Of a stretch of 64,000 nucleotides of DNA, positions 44,035 through 52,271 are shown one piece after another (position 1 is the stretch's first letter; the number at the start of each line of letters is the position of its first letter). The stretch is from positions 310,001-374,000 of the forward strand of contig CP076357.1 in NCBI GenBank assembly GCA_018798825.1. Reading direction: 5' to 3'. Under the pieces are notes generated by a model that did no database searches, was not told the origin of the DNA, and saw only the letters and a list, made by a program, of their open reading frames with translations. The position numbers and the translations under genes were made by a program. The DNA is from Ochrobactrum sp. BTU1. GTDB lineage: Bacteria; Pseudomonadota; Alphaproteobacteria; Rhizobiales; Rhizobiaceae.

Positions 44035-45280
44035 TCTCCCGGTTCAGGCCGATCGTGTCGCCTGTGATATCAATGATCTCGCCGCGATTACTGAAACGGA
44101 TAGACCTTGGACGCGGCGCGTATTCACGCCGCTCTATCTCGAAGGTCGATCCTACGTTGAAAAACGTATGCTGGCCGCTGGACTTGAGACGAGGATCGAT
44201 GCGGCTGGAAATTTGATTGGTTTTCGAAAAGGTTTAGCAAAGAAAGGCGTTATCATGTTGGGCTCTCACACCGACACCGTTCCAAATGGCGGTCGGTTTG
44301 ATGGTGTGGCAGGCGTTGTGGCCGCGCTCGAAGTTGCTCGTTCCCTTCACGACAATAATATTGAGCTGCAACATGACTTGGAAATTGTCGACTTCTTGGC
44401 GGAAGAAGTCAGCCCGTTCGGGGTTTCCTGCATCGGAAGCCGTGGCATGACGGGACAATTGCCGAAATCATGGCTGGACCGGGTGAATGCTGGTCGAACA
44501 CTTCACGAGGAATTAGGTGGGGTGGGAGGCAATGGAGATATCGTTCTGGGTCAAAGACGCGCCGACATAAAGGCTTTCTTGGAACTTCATATCGAGCAGG
44601 GCCCGGTGCTTGAGGATGAGCGTAAGGATATCGGTCTGGTTACAACAATCGTTGGTATTAGCCGATTTGAAATCATCATTGAGGGGCGTGCAGATCACGC
44701 AGGAACTACGCCAATGACAAAGCGCGCGGATGCTCTTGTTGCAGCCGCAAAATTGACGCTTGAAATAAGACAAAGGGCTACGGAAATTTCGACAGAGGGC
44801 GGTCATTTTACTGCAACCGTTGGCGAATTCAGTATTGAACCAAACGCCGCCAATGTAGTGCCGTCCTCAGCGCGACTGTTAATTGATGCTCGGGCTGAAT
44901 TGCGCGCGGATATGGACAGATTCACAGCTTGGCTGGACCTCCTATGTGCACAACTCTCCCGGGATTATGCCGTATCTATTCCGGCAGTTAACCGTGTATC
45001 GGACAATGACCCAGCACCGAGCGACTTGATGGTCCTCGAGCACCTTGAGCGAGCGTGTGGAACGGTTGGCGCTACCCATCGCCGCATCGCATCGGGTGCG
45101 GGTCACGACGCGGCATGGCTTTCCAAGGTAACACCAACCGCCATGATCTTCGTACCGAGTAAAGATGGGCGAAGTCACACGCCCGATGAGTGGACTTCAA
45201 TTGGTGAGATTACGTTGGGTGCGGCCGTGCTTTACGAAGCAGTACTCTCGTTGGATGAAACACTGTCAAACAAGCAATAG
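44024..45280 (+). CDS. M20-family Zn-dependent amidase (N-carbamoyl-L-amino acid hydrolase type)
   Basis: A 418-residue di-metal amidase of the group containing allantoate amidohydrolase and N-carbamoyl-amino acid hydrolases. Visible metal and substrate motifs are GSHTDTVPNGGRFDG, DFLAEEVSPFG, ELHIEQGPVLE, GRADHAGTTPM and SGAGHDAAWL. The ATG at 44024 overlaps the hydantoinase stop by 11 bases, showing tight coupling; a longer frame would add 14 unlikely residues. In context it should remove the carbamoyl group from N-carbamoyl-glutamate, releasing glutamate, carbon dioxide and ammonia. Confidence 0.87.
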   Translation: MVSNLPVQADRVACDINDLAAITETDRPWTRRVFTPLYLEGRSYVEKRMLAAGLETRIDAAGNLIGFRKGLAKKGVIMLGSHTDTVPNGGRFDGVAGVVAALEVARSLHDNNIELQHDLEIVDFLAEEVSPFGVSCIGSRGMTGQLPKSWLDRVNAGRTLHEELGGVGGNGDIVLGQRRADIKAFLELHIEQGPVLEDERKDIGLVTTIVGISRFEIIIEGRADHAGTTPMTKRADALVAAAKLTLEIRQRATEISTEGGHFTATVGEFSIEPNAANVVPSSARLLIDARAELRADMDRFTAWLDLLCAQLSRDYAVSIPAVNRVSDNDPAPSDLMVLEHLERACGTVGATHRRIASGAGHDAAWLSKVTPTAMIFVPSKDGRSHTPDEWTSIGEITLGAAVLYEAVLSLDETLSNKQ

Positions 45281-45289
45281 GAGTGTTAA

Positions 45290-46384
45290 ATGGGACGCAT
45301 TCTCGTTGAGAAAGACGTTGAGGCCGCAGTCAAGGGCGGCTCCGTTTATGCAGCTGGGGGCGGAGGCTGGGCTGACCACGGACGGATGTTAGGTTATGCC
45401 GCAGTGAATATTGGTAAGCCTGAACTCGTTGCTATCGATGAACTTGCCCCGGAAGACTGGGTGGCTACCGCAGCAGCCATTGGGGCTCCAGCCTCGACAA
45501 CACCATGGGAAATGCAGGGAGTAGATTACGTCAAAGCGGTAGATCTGTTGCAAAAGGCCCTTGGATCGCCGTTGAAAGGCCTGATCATAGGCCAGAATGG
45601 AAAATCATCAACCCTAAACGGCTGGCTGCCATCTGCAATACTCGGTACAAAGGTCGTCGATGCGGTCGGCGATCTTCGCGCGCATCCGACTGGCGACATG
45701 GGTTCTATCGGGATGGCGGCTTCACCCGAACCAATGATCCAGACTGCAGTCGGCGGAAATCGCTCAGAAAATCGTTATATTGAATTAACGGTGACAGGTG
45801 CTACAGCGAAGGTCTCTCCGATCTTGCGCGCCGCGGCAGACCAATCTGGCGGATTCATTGCATCCTGCAGAAACCCTCTGCGGGCTTCATACGTGCGCGA
45901 CCACGCAGCCTTGGGCGGCATTTCGATGGCTCTCAGTCTGGGAGAAGCTATCATCGCAGCTGAAGCTGCGGGTGGACATGCGGTTATCGATGCTATTTGC
46001 AAGAACACCGGAGGACACATTTTGTCGGAGGGTGTAATCAAGCAAAAAAAGGTGGTCTACACCAAGGAAGCCTTTGATATTGGTACCGTGACCGTTGGTG
46101 CAGGGAGCGATGCAGTTGTATTGCACGTCATGAACGAATACATGGCGGTAGACGATAACCAGGGGCATCGCCTGGCAACCTTTCCTTCGGTGATCACTAC
46201 TCTTTCGCCGCAGGGCCATCCATTAAGTGTGGGCGAATTGCATGAAGGAATGAAGATTTTCATCCTTCACGTCCCTATGAATACAATACCACTGTCCGCC
46301 AGTGTTCTAGACAGAACTGTCTATCCACCCGTTGAAAAGGCAATGGGGATCGAGATATCCAAGTATATTCAGGGAGTAAAGTGA
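45290..46384 (+). CDS. DUF917-family protein, candidate thiohydantoin desulfhydrase
   Basis: A 364-residue cytoplasmic protein of family DUF917, with the opening VYAAGGGGWADHGRML, the central LRAHPTGDMGSIGMAASPEP and DHAALGGISMALSLGEAI. DUF917 proteins commonly accompany hydantoinase genes and have no broadly established reaction. Here the operon supplies every other step from ergothioneine to glutamate. By elimination this protein is the best candidate to replace sulfur by oxygen in the thiohydantoin intermediate, releasing sulfide. It starts 9 bases after the amidase stop and overlaps the urocanase-like gene by four bases if that uses GTG. Confidence 0.82.
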   Translation: MGRILVEKDVEAAVKGGSVYAAGGGGWADHGRMLGYAAVNIGKPELVAIDELAPEDWVATAAAIGAPASTTPWEMQGVDYVKAVDLLQKALGSPLKGLIIGQNGKSSTLNGWLPSAILGTKVVDAVGDLRAHPTGDMGSIGMAASPEPMIQTAVGGNRSENRYIELTVTGATAKVSPILRAAADQSGGFIASCRNPLRASYVRDHAALGGISMALSLGEAIIAAEAAGGHAVIDAICKNTGGHILSEGVIKQKKVVYTKEAFDIGTVTVGAGSDAVVLHVMNEYMAVDDNQGHRLATFPSVITTLSPQGHPLSVGELHEGMKIFILHVPMNTIPLSASVLDRTVYPPVEKAMGIEISKYIQGVK

Positions 46385-48048
46385 TCATGCCCACAGAAAA
46401 CGCGCGTCATCCAAACTTCCCTATTCCAGGCGGTCAAGAGCTCCGGGCCAAGGGATGGCGACAAGAAGCGTTGTTACGTCTGCTTGAGAATGTGCTCGCT
46501 GTCGGCGAAGACCCAGAAAATTTGATTGTTTACGCAGCGCTTGGGAAGGCTGCACGGAGCTGGCCCGCGCATCGCGCTATTGTAAAAACCTTGTTGGAAA
46601 TGGATGAAAACCAAACCTTGCTCATTCAATCAGGCAAGCCAATTGGCATCGTTAAAACCCATGCCAAAGCGCCACTCGTCATCATGGCGAATTGCAACAT
46701 CGTCGGACAGTGGGCCAAAGCTGAGTATTTTTATGAGTTGCAGCGAAAGGGCTTGATTTGCTGGGGAGGGCTTACGGCTGGCGCCTGGCAATATATAGGC
46801 AGCCAAGGCGTCATCCAGGGCACTTATGAAATATTCATGCGGATCGCGCAAAAGCGCTTTAATGGTGACCTCGCTGGCCGTTTCATTCTGACTGCGGGCC
46901 TTGGAGGCATGGGCGGCGCCCAGCCGCTTGCTGGACACATGGCCGGCGCAGCCATCCTTTGCGTCGACATCGACCCTGTGCGTGCAAAGATGCGTAAAGA
47001 AATCGGTTACTTACAGGAGATAGCTCCTAATCTGGATTCAGCACTCACATTGATCGGTGAGGCCGTCAAAGCAAGACGTCCGCTTTCGGTTGGGTTGGTC
47101 GGTAATGCAGCCGAAATCTATCCCGAAATCGCTCGTCGCGGGATTGTGCCAGATATCGTCACGGATCAAACATCGGCGCATGATTTGGTCTATGGGTATG
47201 TTCCAAAAGGTATGAGCCTTACCGAAGTAAAGCAATTGCGCGTCCACGGGCAAGGGCAGTTGATGGCGGCGAGCAGGGCATCGATCGTGGAGCATGTCAG
47301 CGCGATGCTGAGCTTTCAGAAAAAAGGATCAGAAGTTTTCGACAACGGCAACTTGATCCGGACGCAAGCGAGGGAGGGCGGTGTCGAAAACGCATTTGAT
47401 ATTCCGATCTTCACGGAAGCTTATCTGCGCCCGCTTTTTGCCCGAGCCATTGGACCCTTTCGTTGGATGGCAACGTCGGGTGAAGAAACTGACATAGCAA
47501 AAATCGACGACGTAGTTTTAGAGATGTTTCCTGACAATCATATTGTCACCAACTGGATTTCGCTTGCACGCCAATACGTGCCTTTTGAAGGCCTTCCTGC
47601 ACGGATCGCTTGGCTCGGACACGGCGAAAGAACCGCACTTGCATTGCGCGTCAATCAAATGGTCGCAACTGGCGGATTGAAGGGGCCGATAGCATTCTCA
47701 CGGGATCATCTTGACGCAGGTAGTATGGCACATCCAAACATCATGACTGAAGGTATGAAAGACGGCTCTGATGCAATCGCTGATTGGCCTTTGATTGATG
47801 CGATGATGTTGAGTGCGTCGATGGCCGACCTTGTGGTTGTGCATTCAGGCGGTGGAGGCTATGCGGGTTACATGACAAGCGCTGGCGTCACTGTGATTGC
47901 GGATGGTACGACTGGGGCAGCCGAGCGGTTAGAGCACGCGCTTACAAATGATACGGCCCTTGGTGTGATGCGATACGCGGATGCAGGATATGAGGAATCG
48001 TTTGATGAGATCGCGAGGAAAAACATACCGTATATAGCCTCTTCATAA
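46381..48048 (+). CDS. Urocanase paralogue, probable thiourocanate hydratase
   Basis: A 555-residue protein clearly homologous to HutU, an NAD-dependent lyase in which the cofactor adds to the substrate. The NAD-binding stretch LGGMGGAQPLAGHMAG, the WGGLTAGAWQYIG region and DHLDAGSMAHPN are in place. At the position where HutU proteins, as I recall, read RICWLG with an active-site cysteine, this one reads RIAWLGHGER (Ala at residue 410). No histidine-utilisation genes for imidazolonepropionate or formiminoglutamate are nearby. It probably hydrates thiourocanate to the thiohydantoin propionate. The start could be GTG 46381 (GTGA overlap) or ATG 46387, two codons later. Confidence 0.88.
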   Translation: MIMPTENARHPNFPIPGGQELRAKGWRQEALLRLLENVLAVGEDPENLIVYAALGKAARSWPAHRAIVKTLLEMDENQTLLIQSGKPIGIVKTHAKAPLVIMANCNIVGQWAKAEYFYELQRKGLICWGGLTAGAWQYIGSQGVIQGTYEIFMRIAQKRFNGDLAGRFILTAGLGGMGGAQPLAGHMAGAAILCVDIDPVRAKMRKEIGYLQEIAPNLDSALTLIGEAVKARRPLSVGLVGNAAEIYPEIARRGIVPDIVTDQTSAHDLVYGYVPKGMSLTEVKQLRVHGQGQLMAASRASIVEHVSAMLSFQKKGSEVFDNGNLIRTQAREGGVENAFDIPIFTEAYLRPLFARAIGPFRWMATSGEETDIAKIDDVVLEMFPDNHIVTNWISLARQYVPFEGLPARIAWLGHGERTALALRVNQMVATGGLKGPIAFSRDHLDAGSMAHPNIMTEGMKDGSDAIADWPLIDAMMLSASMADLVVVHSGGGGYAGYMTSAGVTVIADGTTGAAERLEHALTNDTALGVMRYADAGYEESFDEIARKNIPYIASS

Positions 48049-48101
48049 CAAAGAGTTATCACTCAAACACAACACTTCTGTTGCATATCGGTGCATTTTG
48101 G

Positions 48102-48923
48102 TCAGAGACTTAAGCGATGGAAAATCTTCATCGCTAAGTAATCTTCATCAAAACTCGCGATGTGAACCAAAGCAGGACGATTTCTAAACTCAACGATATT
48201 GTTGCGGAAGGTGAGAAGGTCGTCACTGCGCAAATCGCGTAACATCCGGTTGATGTGGATTGGTGTCAGGCCTAGAGCGTCGCCCAATTCGGATTGGGTT
48301 AGCGGACAGAAGAAACGTAGTTCGTCTCCTGTTCCGTTCATCCGCGCGCGATGGCCGAGTTCAAGTAATAAGTGCGCCACACGTACTATAGCGCTGCGTC
48401 GTCCGATGCTAATCACATGTTCTACTAGGATTGCGCGCTGCCTCGCCATCAGTTCGATGAAAGTCATGGCCAGACGTGGCGATTTCGTGAGGCGTTCAGT
48501 GAGATGGTCAAGTGAGAGTTCAAAGACGGAAAGCTCGGTAACTGAGAGCAATGTATAATAATTAAAACCGATACCTGTGCGAAATCCCAGAAAGTCCCCC
48601 TTCATGGGGAAGTCGAGGATTTGTCGATCTCCGTCCGCGAGATCTCGATAAGTGCATCCCCAACCACTTTTAATAATATGCAGTGAATTAGCCCAGTCGC
48701 CCTGGCTGCTAACGATTGTGTGCGGCGGGAATGATCTGACGGATACGGGTAGTGATTCAAGGATGTCCAAGTCGCTGTCTTCGAAGACCGCGCTAATTGG
48801 AGGTCTCTCAAGAAACTCACGAAGTGTTTTCGCGTCATCCGTATTCACCGCCATGCGCATCCACTTCAAACTCCACTGAAGAACCGTGATTCGTCTGATT
48901 CTTGTGCCCACATCTCGTGTCAT
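48102..48923 (-). CDS. Crp/Fnr-family transcriptional regulator
   Basis: A 273-residue regulator with an N-terminal cyclic-nucleotide-binding-type beta-barrel (SFPPHTIVSSQGDWANSLHI, then GWGCTYRDLADG) and a C-terminal winged helix (PLTQSELGDALGLTPIHINR, followed by MLRDLRSDDLLTFRNN). No Fnr-type cysteine cluster is seen, so it is not an iron-sulfur oxygen sensor. The true start may be at 48860 or 48854, where in-frame ATGs give a more usual length. It is convergent with the urocanase-like gene and divergent from the LuxR-type gene, with an inverted repeat in between. Confidence 0.88.
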   Translation of the reverse strand: MTRDVGTRIRRITVLQWSLKWMRMAVNTDDAKTLREFLERPPISAVFEDSDLDILESLPVSVRSFPPHTIVSSQGDWANSLHIIKSGWGCTYRDLADGDRQILDFPMKGDFLGFRTGIGFNYYTLLSVTELSVFELSLDHLTERLTKSPRLAMTFIELMARQRAILVEHVISIGRRSAIVRVAHLLLELGHRARMNGTGDELRFFCPLTQSELGDALGLTPIHINRMLRDLRSDDLLTFRNNIVEFRNRPALVHIASFDEDYLAMKIFHRLSL

Positions 48924-48943
48924 TGCTTCAGGGTTTTAGCCCT

Positions 48944-49012
48944 GCAATTAGTGTCAGCGAGGTCATATATTTTGGCAAGGTAGTAATCTCTACCACTAAT
49001 TGCGTATATACG
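48944..49012. promoter_or_regulatory. Inverted repeat and palindrome between the Crp/Fnr and LuxR-type genes
   Basis: GCAATTAGTG at 48944-48953 and CACTAATTGC at 48994-49003 are perfect 10-bp inverted copies separated by 40 bases. Immediately after lies CGTATATACG (49003-49012), a perfect palindrome. The pair could be two sites for one regulator, allowing DNA looping or cooperative binding. The rest of the 305-base gap up to 49228 holds no gene. Confidence 0.45.
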
Positions 49013-49228
49013 TGAGCATTTCCTAAACCATATTTCCTATCAGGCCTTAATCTAAGTTAATGACACTGTGTCGGAATTCAGGCAATCTTGAAATCAATAA
49101 ACAAAAACAAAATACTTGGTACGGGGTTAAAGTATAAAATAAACAATCACAACTATGACAGCCGTCGCTAAATAATCATTGCAGTCAAACTGCAATGAAA
49201 TAAGGCGCTTTGGGCAAATTATGAGGGC

Positions 49229-50011
49229 ATGAAAATGAACGTTTCTCCGCAATTTAGCGTAAAGAGCAGTGAATTGGCGAACAATGCTCGTATTAGTGCT
49301 AGTGAGGGCACCCTTAGGCAAGAGGAAGCTAACGACAAATTATTGCCGTTACTCGTCATAATTGACAACCGGGCGTTGGATCGCGAATGTCTTGCCCATG
49401 GTTTAACGAACCATAGTATCGATATGACGATCGCAACCTTTAGCTCATTTGAGCAGTGGCAGCACCAGCGCCGTGGTCGTAGTGTCAGCGCCGTTCTATA
49501 CAACATAGGTGGGCAGAAAGTATCGGATCCAGCTGTTGGCAACTATCTTAATCGCGTTGTCAATGATTGTGCGCCAGCACCCGTTATCATTCTCGCTGAC
49601 AAGGAAGAAATTTCCCAAGTCCTAAAAGCCCTGGACTATGGTGTTAAAGGCTACATACCGACTTCGGTGAATGTAAATGTCTGCGTCGAAGCACTACGGT
49701 TGGCAATGGCTGGCGGCACGTTCGTTCCGGCAAGTAGTGTTCTCACGCTCCGCCATGCAAGTGATCCCAACTCCCATAGATTACAGCCTCTTGGTGGAAT
49801 GTTCACGCAACGTCAAGCTGAAGTTGTCAATGCGTTGCGTCGCGGTAAAGCAAACAAGATAATCGCCTACGAGCTCAAGCTGCGTGAAAGTACAGTGAAG
49901 GTTCATATCCGAAACATAATGAAGAAATTGAAGGCTTCGAACCGCACAGAAGTTGCTTGCATAATAAACGAACTGTTTCCATCAGAAACATCGTTCTCTG
50001 ATCTCCATTAA
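49229..50011 (+). CDS. LuxR-family regulator with a degenerate receiver domain
   Basis: A 260-residue regulator. Residues about 40-160 have the receiver-domain outline (LPLLVIIDNRALDRECLAHG, VIILADKEE, ALDYGVKGYIPTS), but the usual phosphorylated Asp is replaced in SAVLYNIGG, so it is probably not phosphorylated. The C-terminus is a standard LuxR helix-turn-helix (FTQRQAEVVNALRRGKANKI, then ESTVKVHIRNIMKKLKASNR). An ATG two codons later (49235) is an alternative start. It lies 64 bases upstream of the exopolysaccharide export genes on the same strand and probably activates them. Confidence 0.88.
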   Translation: MKMNVSPQFSVKSSELANNARISASEGTLRQEEANDKLLPLLVIIDNRALDRECLAHGLTNHSIDMTIATFSSFEQWQHQRRGRSVSAVLYNIGGQKVSDPAVGNYLNRVVNDCAPAPVIILADKEEISQVLKALDYGVKGYIPTSVNVNVCVEALRLAMAGGTFVPASSVLTLRHASDPNSHRLQPLGGMFTQRQAEVVNALRRGKANKIIAYELKLRESTVKVHIRNIMKKLKASNRTEVACIINELFPSETSFSDLH

Positions 50012-50075
50012 CGCTGGGCGCGTTTGACGTTCACTTGTTGTAGCGCAGAACCTGTTCCCACGAGGGAGGCACTTT

Positions 50076-52271
50076 GTGATTATCTCCGACGTATCCTCTG
50101 GTAACGCGCGGCAGCCTTTGGTTGATCTGCTCAGTACCGTCAGACGCAGGAAAATACTGCTCATCACGCCAATTCTCGCCGGCGCGGTGATTGGGATTGC
50201 GGGGTATGTTACCGCCCCGGTAAGTTATGTATCAGAGTCCGTGTTGGTTCTGGATATGCGTCGTCTTCAGGCACTTCCTAATGAAAGTGCGATTACTCCA
50301 TTACCCCAAGACAGTCCAGTATTGCGGTCCGAGTTAGATATTATCAGCTCTCGTATGATGGCACGGAAGGTAATTGATATTCTTCAGGGTGAAAATATTG
50401 TTGTACCTTCCGCCTTTCGCTCTCGCACGGTTCTCTCGTCAACCGTCGATACAATGTCAGCTCAGCGAGAAGCGCGCGGTGTTGATGCGGCTGATCGTGA
50501 AAGACAGCGGATCGATCTGTTGTTATCACGCCTTAGGGTAAACAATGATGGGCGTTCCTATACGATTTTCATTTCGTATCGAGCGTCAGATCCAGTTTAC
50601 GCAGCCAAGGTCGCCAACGCCTTTGTCACGGCCTATCTCGATCACCAGATTGATGTGCAACAAACGGCAGCGCGGCGTGTGAGCGAATGGCTGGGTGAGA
50701 AACTGGTCACTTTGCGCAGTGATCTGGAAACAGCGGAGCGGGCAGCCGAAGATTTCCGTCAGAAGTCTCGGCTTGCGGGTGATCCGGGGCAGGTCAGCTT
50801 CCAAGCCCAGCGAGTCGCAGCGCTTAACACGGAAATTGTTGCAGCCACCGGAGCGGTCTCACTTGCCGAAGCACGTCTCCGCACGGCCGAAGCTCTTGCT
50901 GCAAACAATGAGTCCCCTGCCTTAACGGAAGTCTTGGCATCACCGGCAATTCAAACACTGCGCAACGAGCAGGCGCGCGTCGAGCGTCAATTGGATGAAT
51001 TGCGCGCAAATGGCGCCTTGAAGAGCGCGGAGATTCCTGTGCTGTCGGCGGAGCGCGAGGCGCTAAAACTACAAATCGCTGCACAAGTGGATGAGATCGT
51101 TAAGAGCCTTAGGAATGAAATTCAGATTGCGAGGCAAAGACGGTCGGGCCTCGAGGAGGCACTTAAATCTGCAGAAGTCGAACTTGGAGAAGCCAATCAA
51201 GCACAAGTCCAAGCGGTTCAACTTGACAGAGAGGCTAATGCAAGCCGTACTGTATATGAAAGTTATTTGACCCGGTACAAGCAACTCATTGAACAAGATG
51301 GGATTGCAGTTCCAGAAGCACAAATGATATCTGCGGCGGAGCCTGCGATGGCTAAAGCAAGTCCAAATCTTGCTAACTGGCTGCTGTTCGGTTTGGGATT
51401 GGGAACACTCGTATCGTTGGTAGGGACAGCCCTGCGCGAGACGTTTGATAAAGTACGTCCAGCGCAGACCGCCACTTTCATGCTTCCAGGCATTCCTGCT
51501 GCTACACTGTTACCACTTTCGGACCAACTCACTGTACCGATGCTCGTGAATAGAGGGCTTGATCCGGCAAGCGCATTTGGACGCGCGATTAAGTCCGTGC
51601 ATGATCGTTTGAGAATACTGGCACGAGGACGGGATTCGCTTGCGCTCTCTGTGGTCTCACTAAGTGACAGTGAGGGTAAAACATTGCTGATTACAGCGTT
51701 GGCACAACAATTTGCAGCGTCCGGTGTCAGTGTTGCTGTTATTGATGCACCGAACAGGCAATCGCGTCTCTCACAAGCTTTTGGTTTGTCCGACGAAGAC
51801 CATGACTTAGTGCTGTCAGGCCGCAGAATTGCTGGTGCTACGCTCGTTCATGACCATGGGTCAGGAATTGACATAATCACCCCAGCAAGAAACCTCAAAG
51901 ATGGGGAGTGGCTTTCGGACTTGATCACGCAACTCCGACCCGATCATAAGATAATACTGGTTGATCTGCCGGCTATCCTTGAAGATAGGCACTCGGCACT
52001 CCTCTCACGTGCAACGGATACGACGCTGCTTGTCGTTCAGCCCGACAAGAAAGATCAACCCGCCAATCTTGCCCTTATTCGAGCTATGGCATCCATGGGT
52101 CGTAAACCTGCGCTCGCGGTGGTAAACCAGTTTTCGCCCTCATATCACGGTTGGCTTAATGTTGCTCTTCTAGCCTGCCGACGAAAAGCTCGTGCTGTGA
52201 GCCGATCTGCAAGGTATTGGTGGAGACGCAAAGGTGTCGCGTCTGGACATGGAATGGGAGAAAAATTATGA
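50076..52271 (+). CDS. Exopolysaccharide co-polymerase/export protein (Wzc/GumC/ExoP-like)
   Basis: A 731-residue polysaccharide co-polymerase. An N-terminal Wzz-type membrane helix at about 29-49 and a second near 443-463 flank a long periplasmic part rich in coiled coil (about 200-400). The cytoplasmic part is a BY-kinase-like ATPase: the Walker A position reads SLSDSEGKT, short of the usual Pro-Gly, then VAVIDAP and IILVDLPAI. The C-terminus lacks the tyrosine cluster of autokinases, so phospho-regulation as in Wzc is doubtful. The GTG start at 50076 has GAGGGAGG upstream. It sets chain length and couples polymerisation to export through the next gene's product. Confidence 0.9.
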   Translation: MIISDVSSGNARQPLVDLLSTVRRRKILLITPILAGAVIGIAGYVTAPVSYVSESVLVLDMRRLQALPNESAITPLPQDSPVLRSELDIISSRMMARKVIDILQGENIVVPSAFRSRTVLSSTVDTMSAQREARGVDAADRERQRIDLLLSRLRVNNDGRSYTIFISYRASDPVYAAKVANAFVTAYLDHQIDVQQTAARRVSEWLGEKLVTLRSDLETAERAAEDFRQKSRLAGDPGQVSFQAQRVAALNTEIVAATGAVSLAEARLRTAEALAANNESPALTEVLASPAIQTLRNEQARVERQLDELRANGALKSAEIPVLSAEREALKLQIAAQVDEIVKSLRNEIQIARQRRSGLEEALKSAEVELGEANQAQVQAVQLDREANASRTVYESYLTRYKQLIEQDGIAVPEAQMISAAEPAMAKASPNLANWLLFGLGLGTLVSLVGTALRETFDKVRPAQTATFMLPGIPAATLLPLSDQLTVPMLVNRGLDPASAFGRAIKSVHDRLRILARGRDSLALSVVSLSDSEGKTLLITALAQQFAASGVSVAVIDAPNRQSRLSQAFGLSDEDHDLVLSGRRIAGATLVHDHGSGIDIITPARNLKDGEWLSDLITQLRPDHKIILVDLPAILEDRHSALLSRATDTTLLVVQPDKKDQPANLALIRAMASMGRKPALAVVNQFSPSYHGWLNVALLACRRKARAVSRSARYWWRRKGVASGHGMGEKL

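Noticed and set aside
41011..48048. Annotation as an ordinary histidine-utilisation (hut) operon
   Set aside because: The lyase lacks the MIO triad, the urocanase-like protein has an altered active-site segment, and imidazolonepropionase and formiminoglutamase-type genes are absent, while hydantoinase and carbamoylase genes are present.
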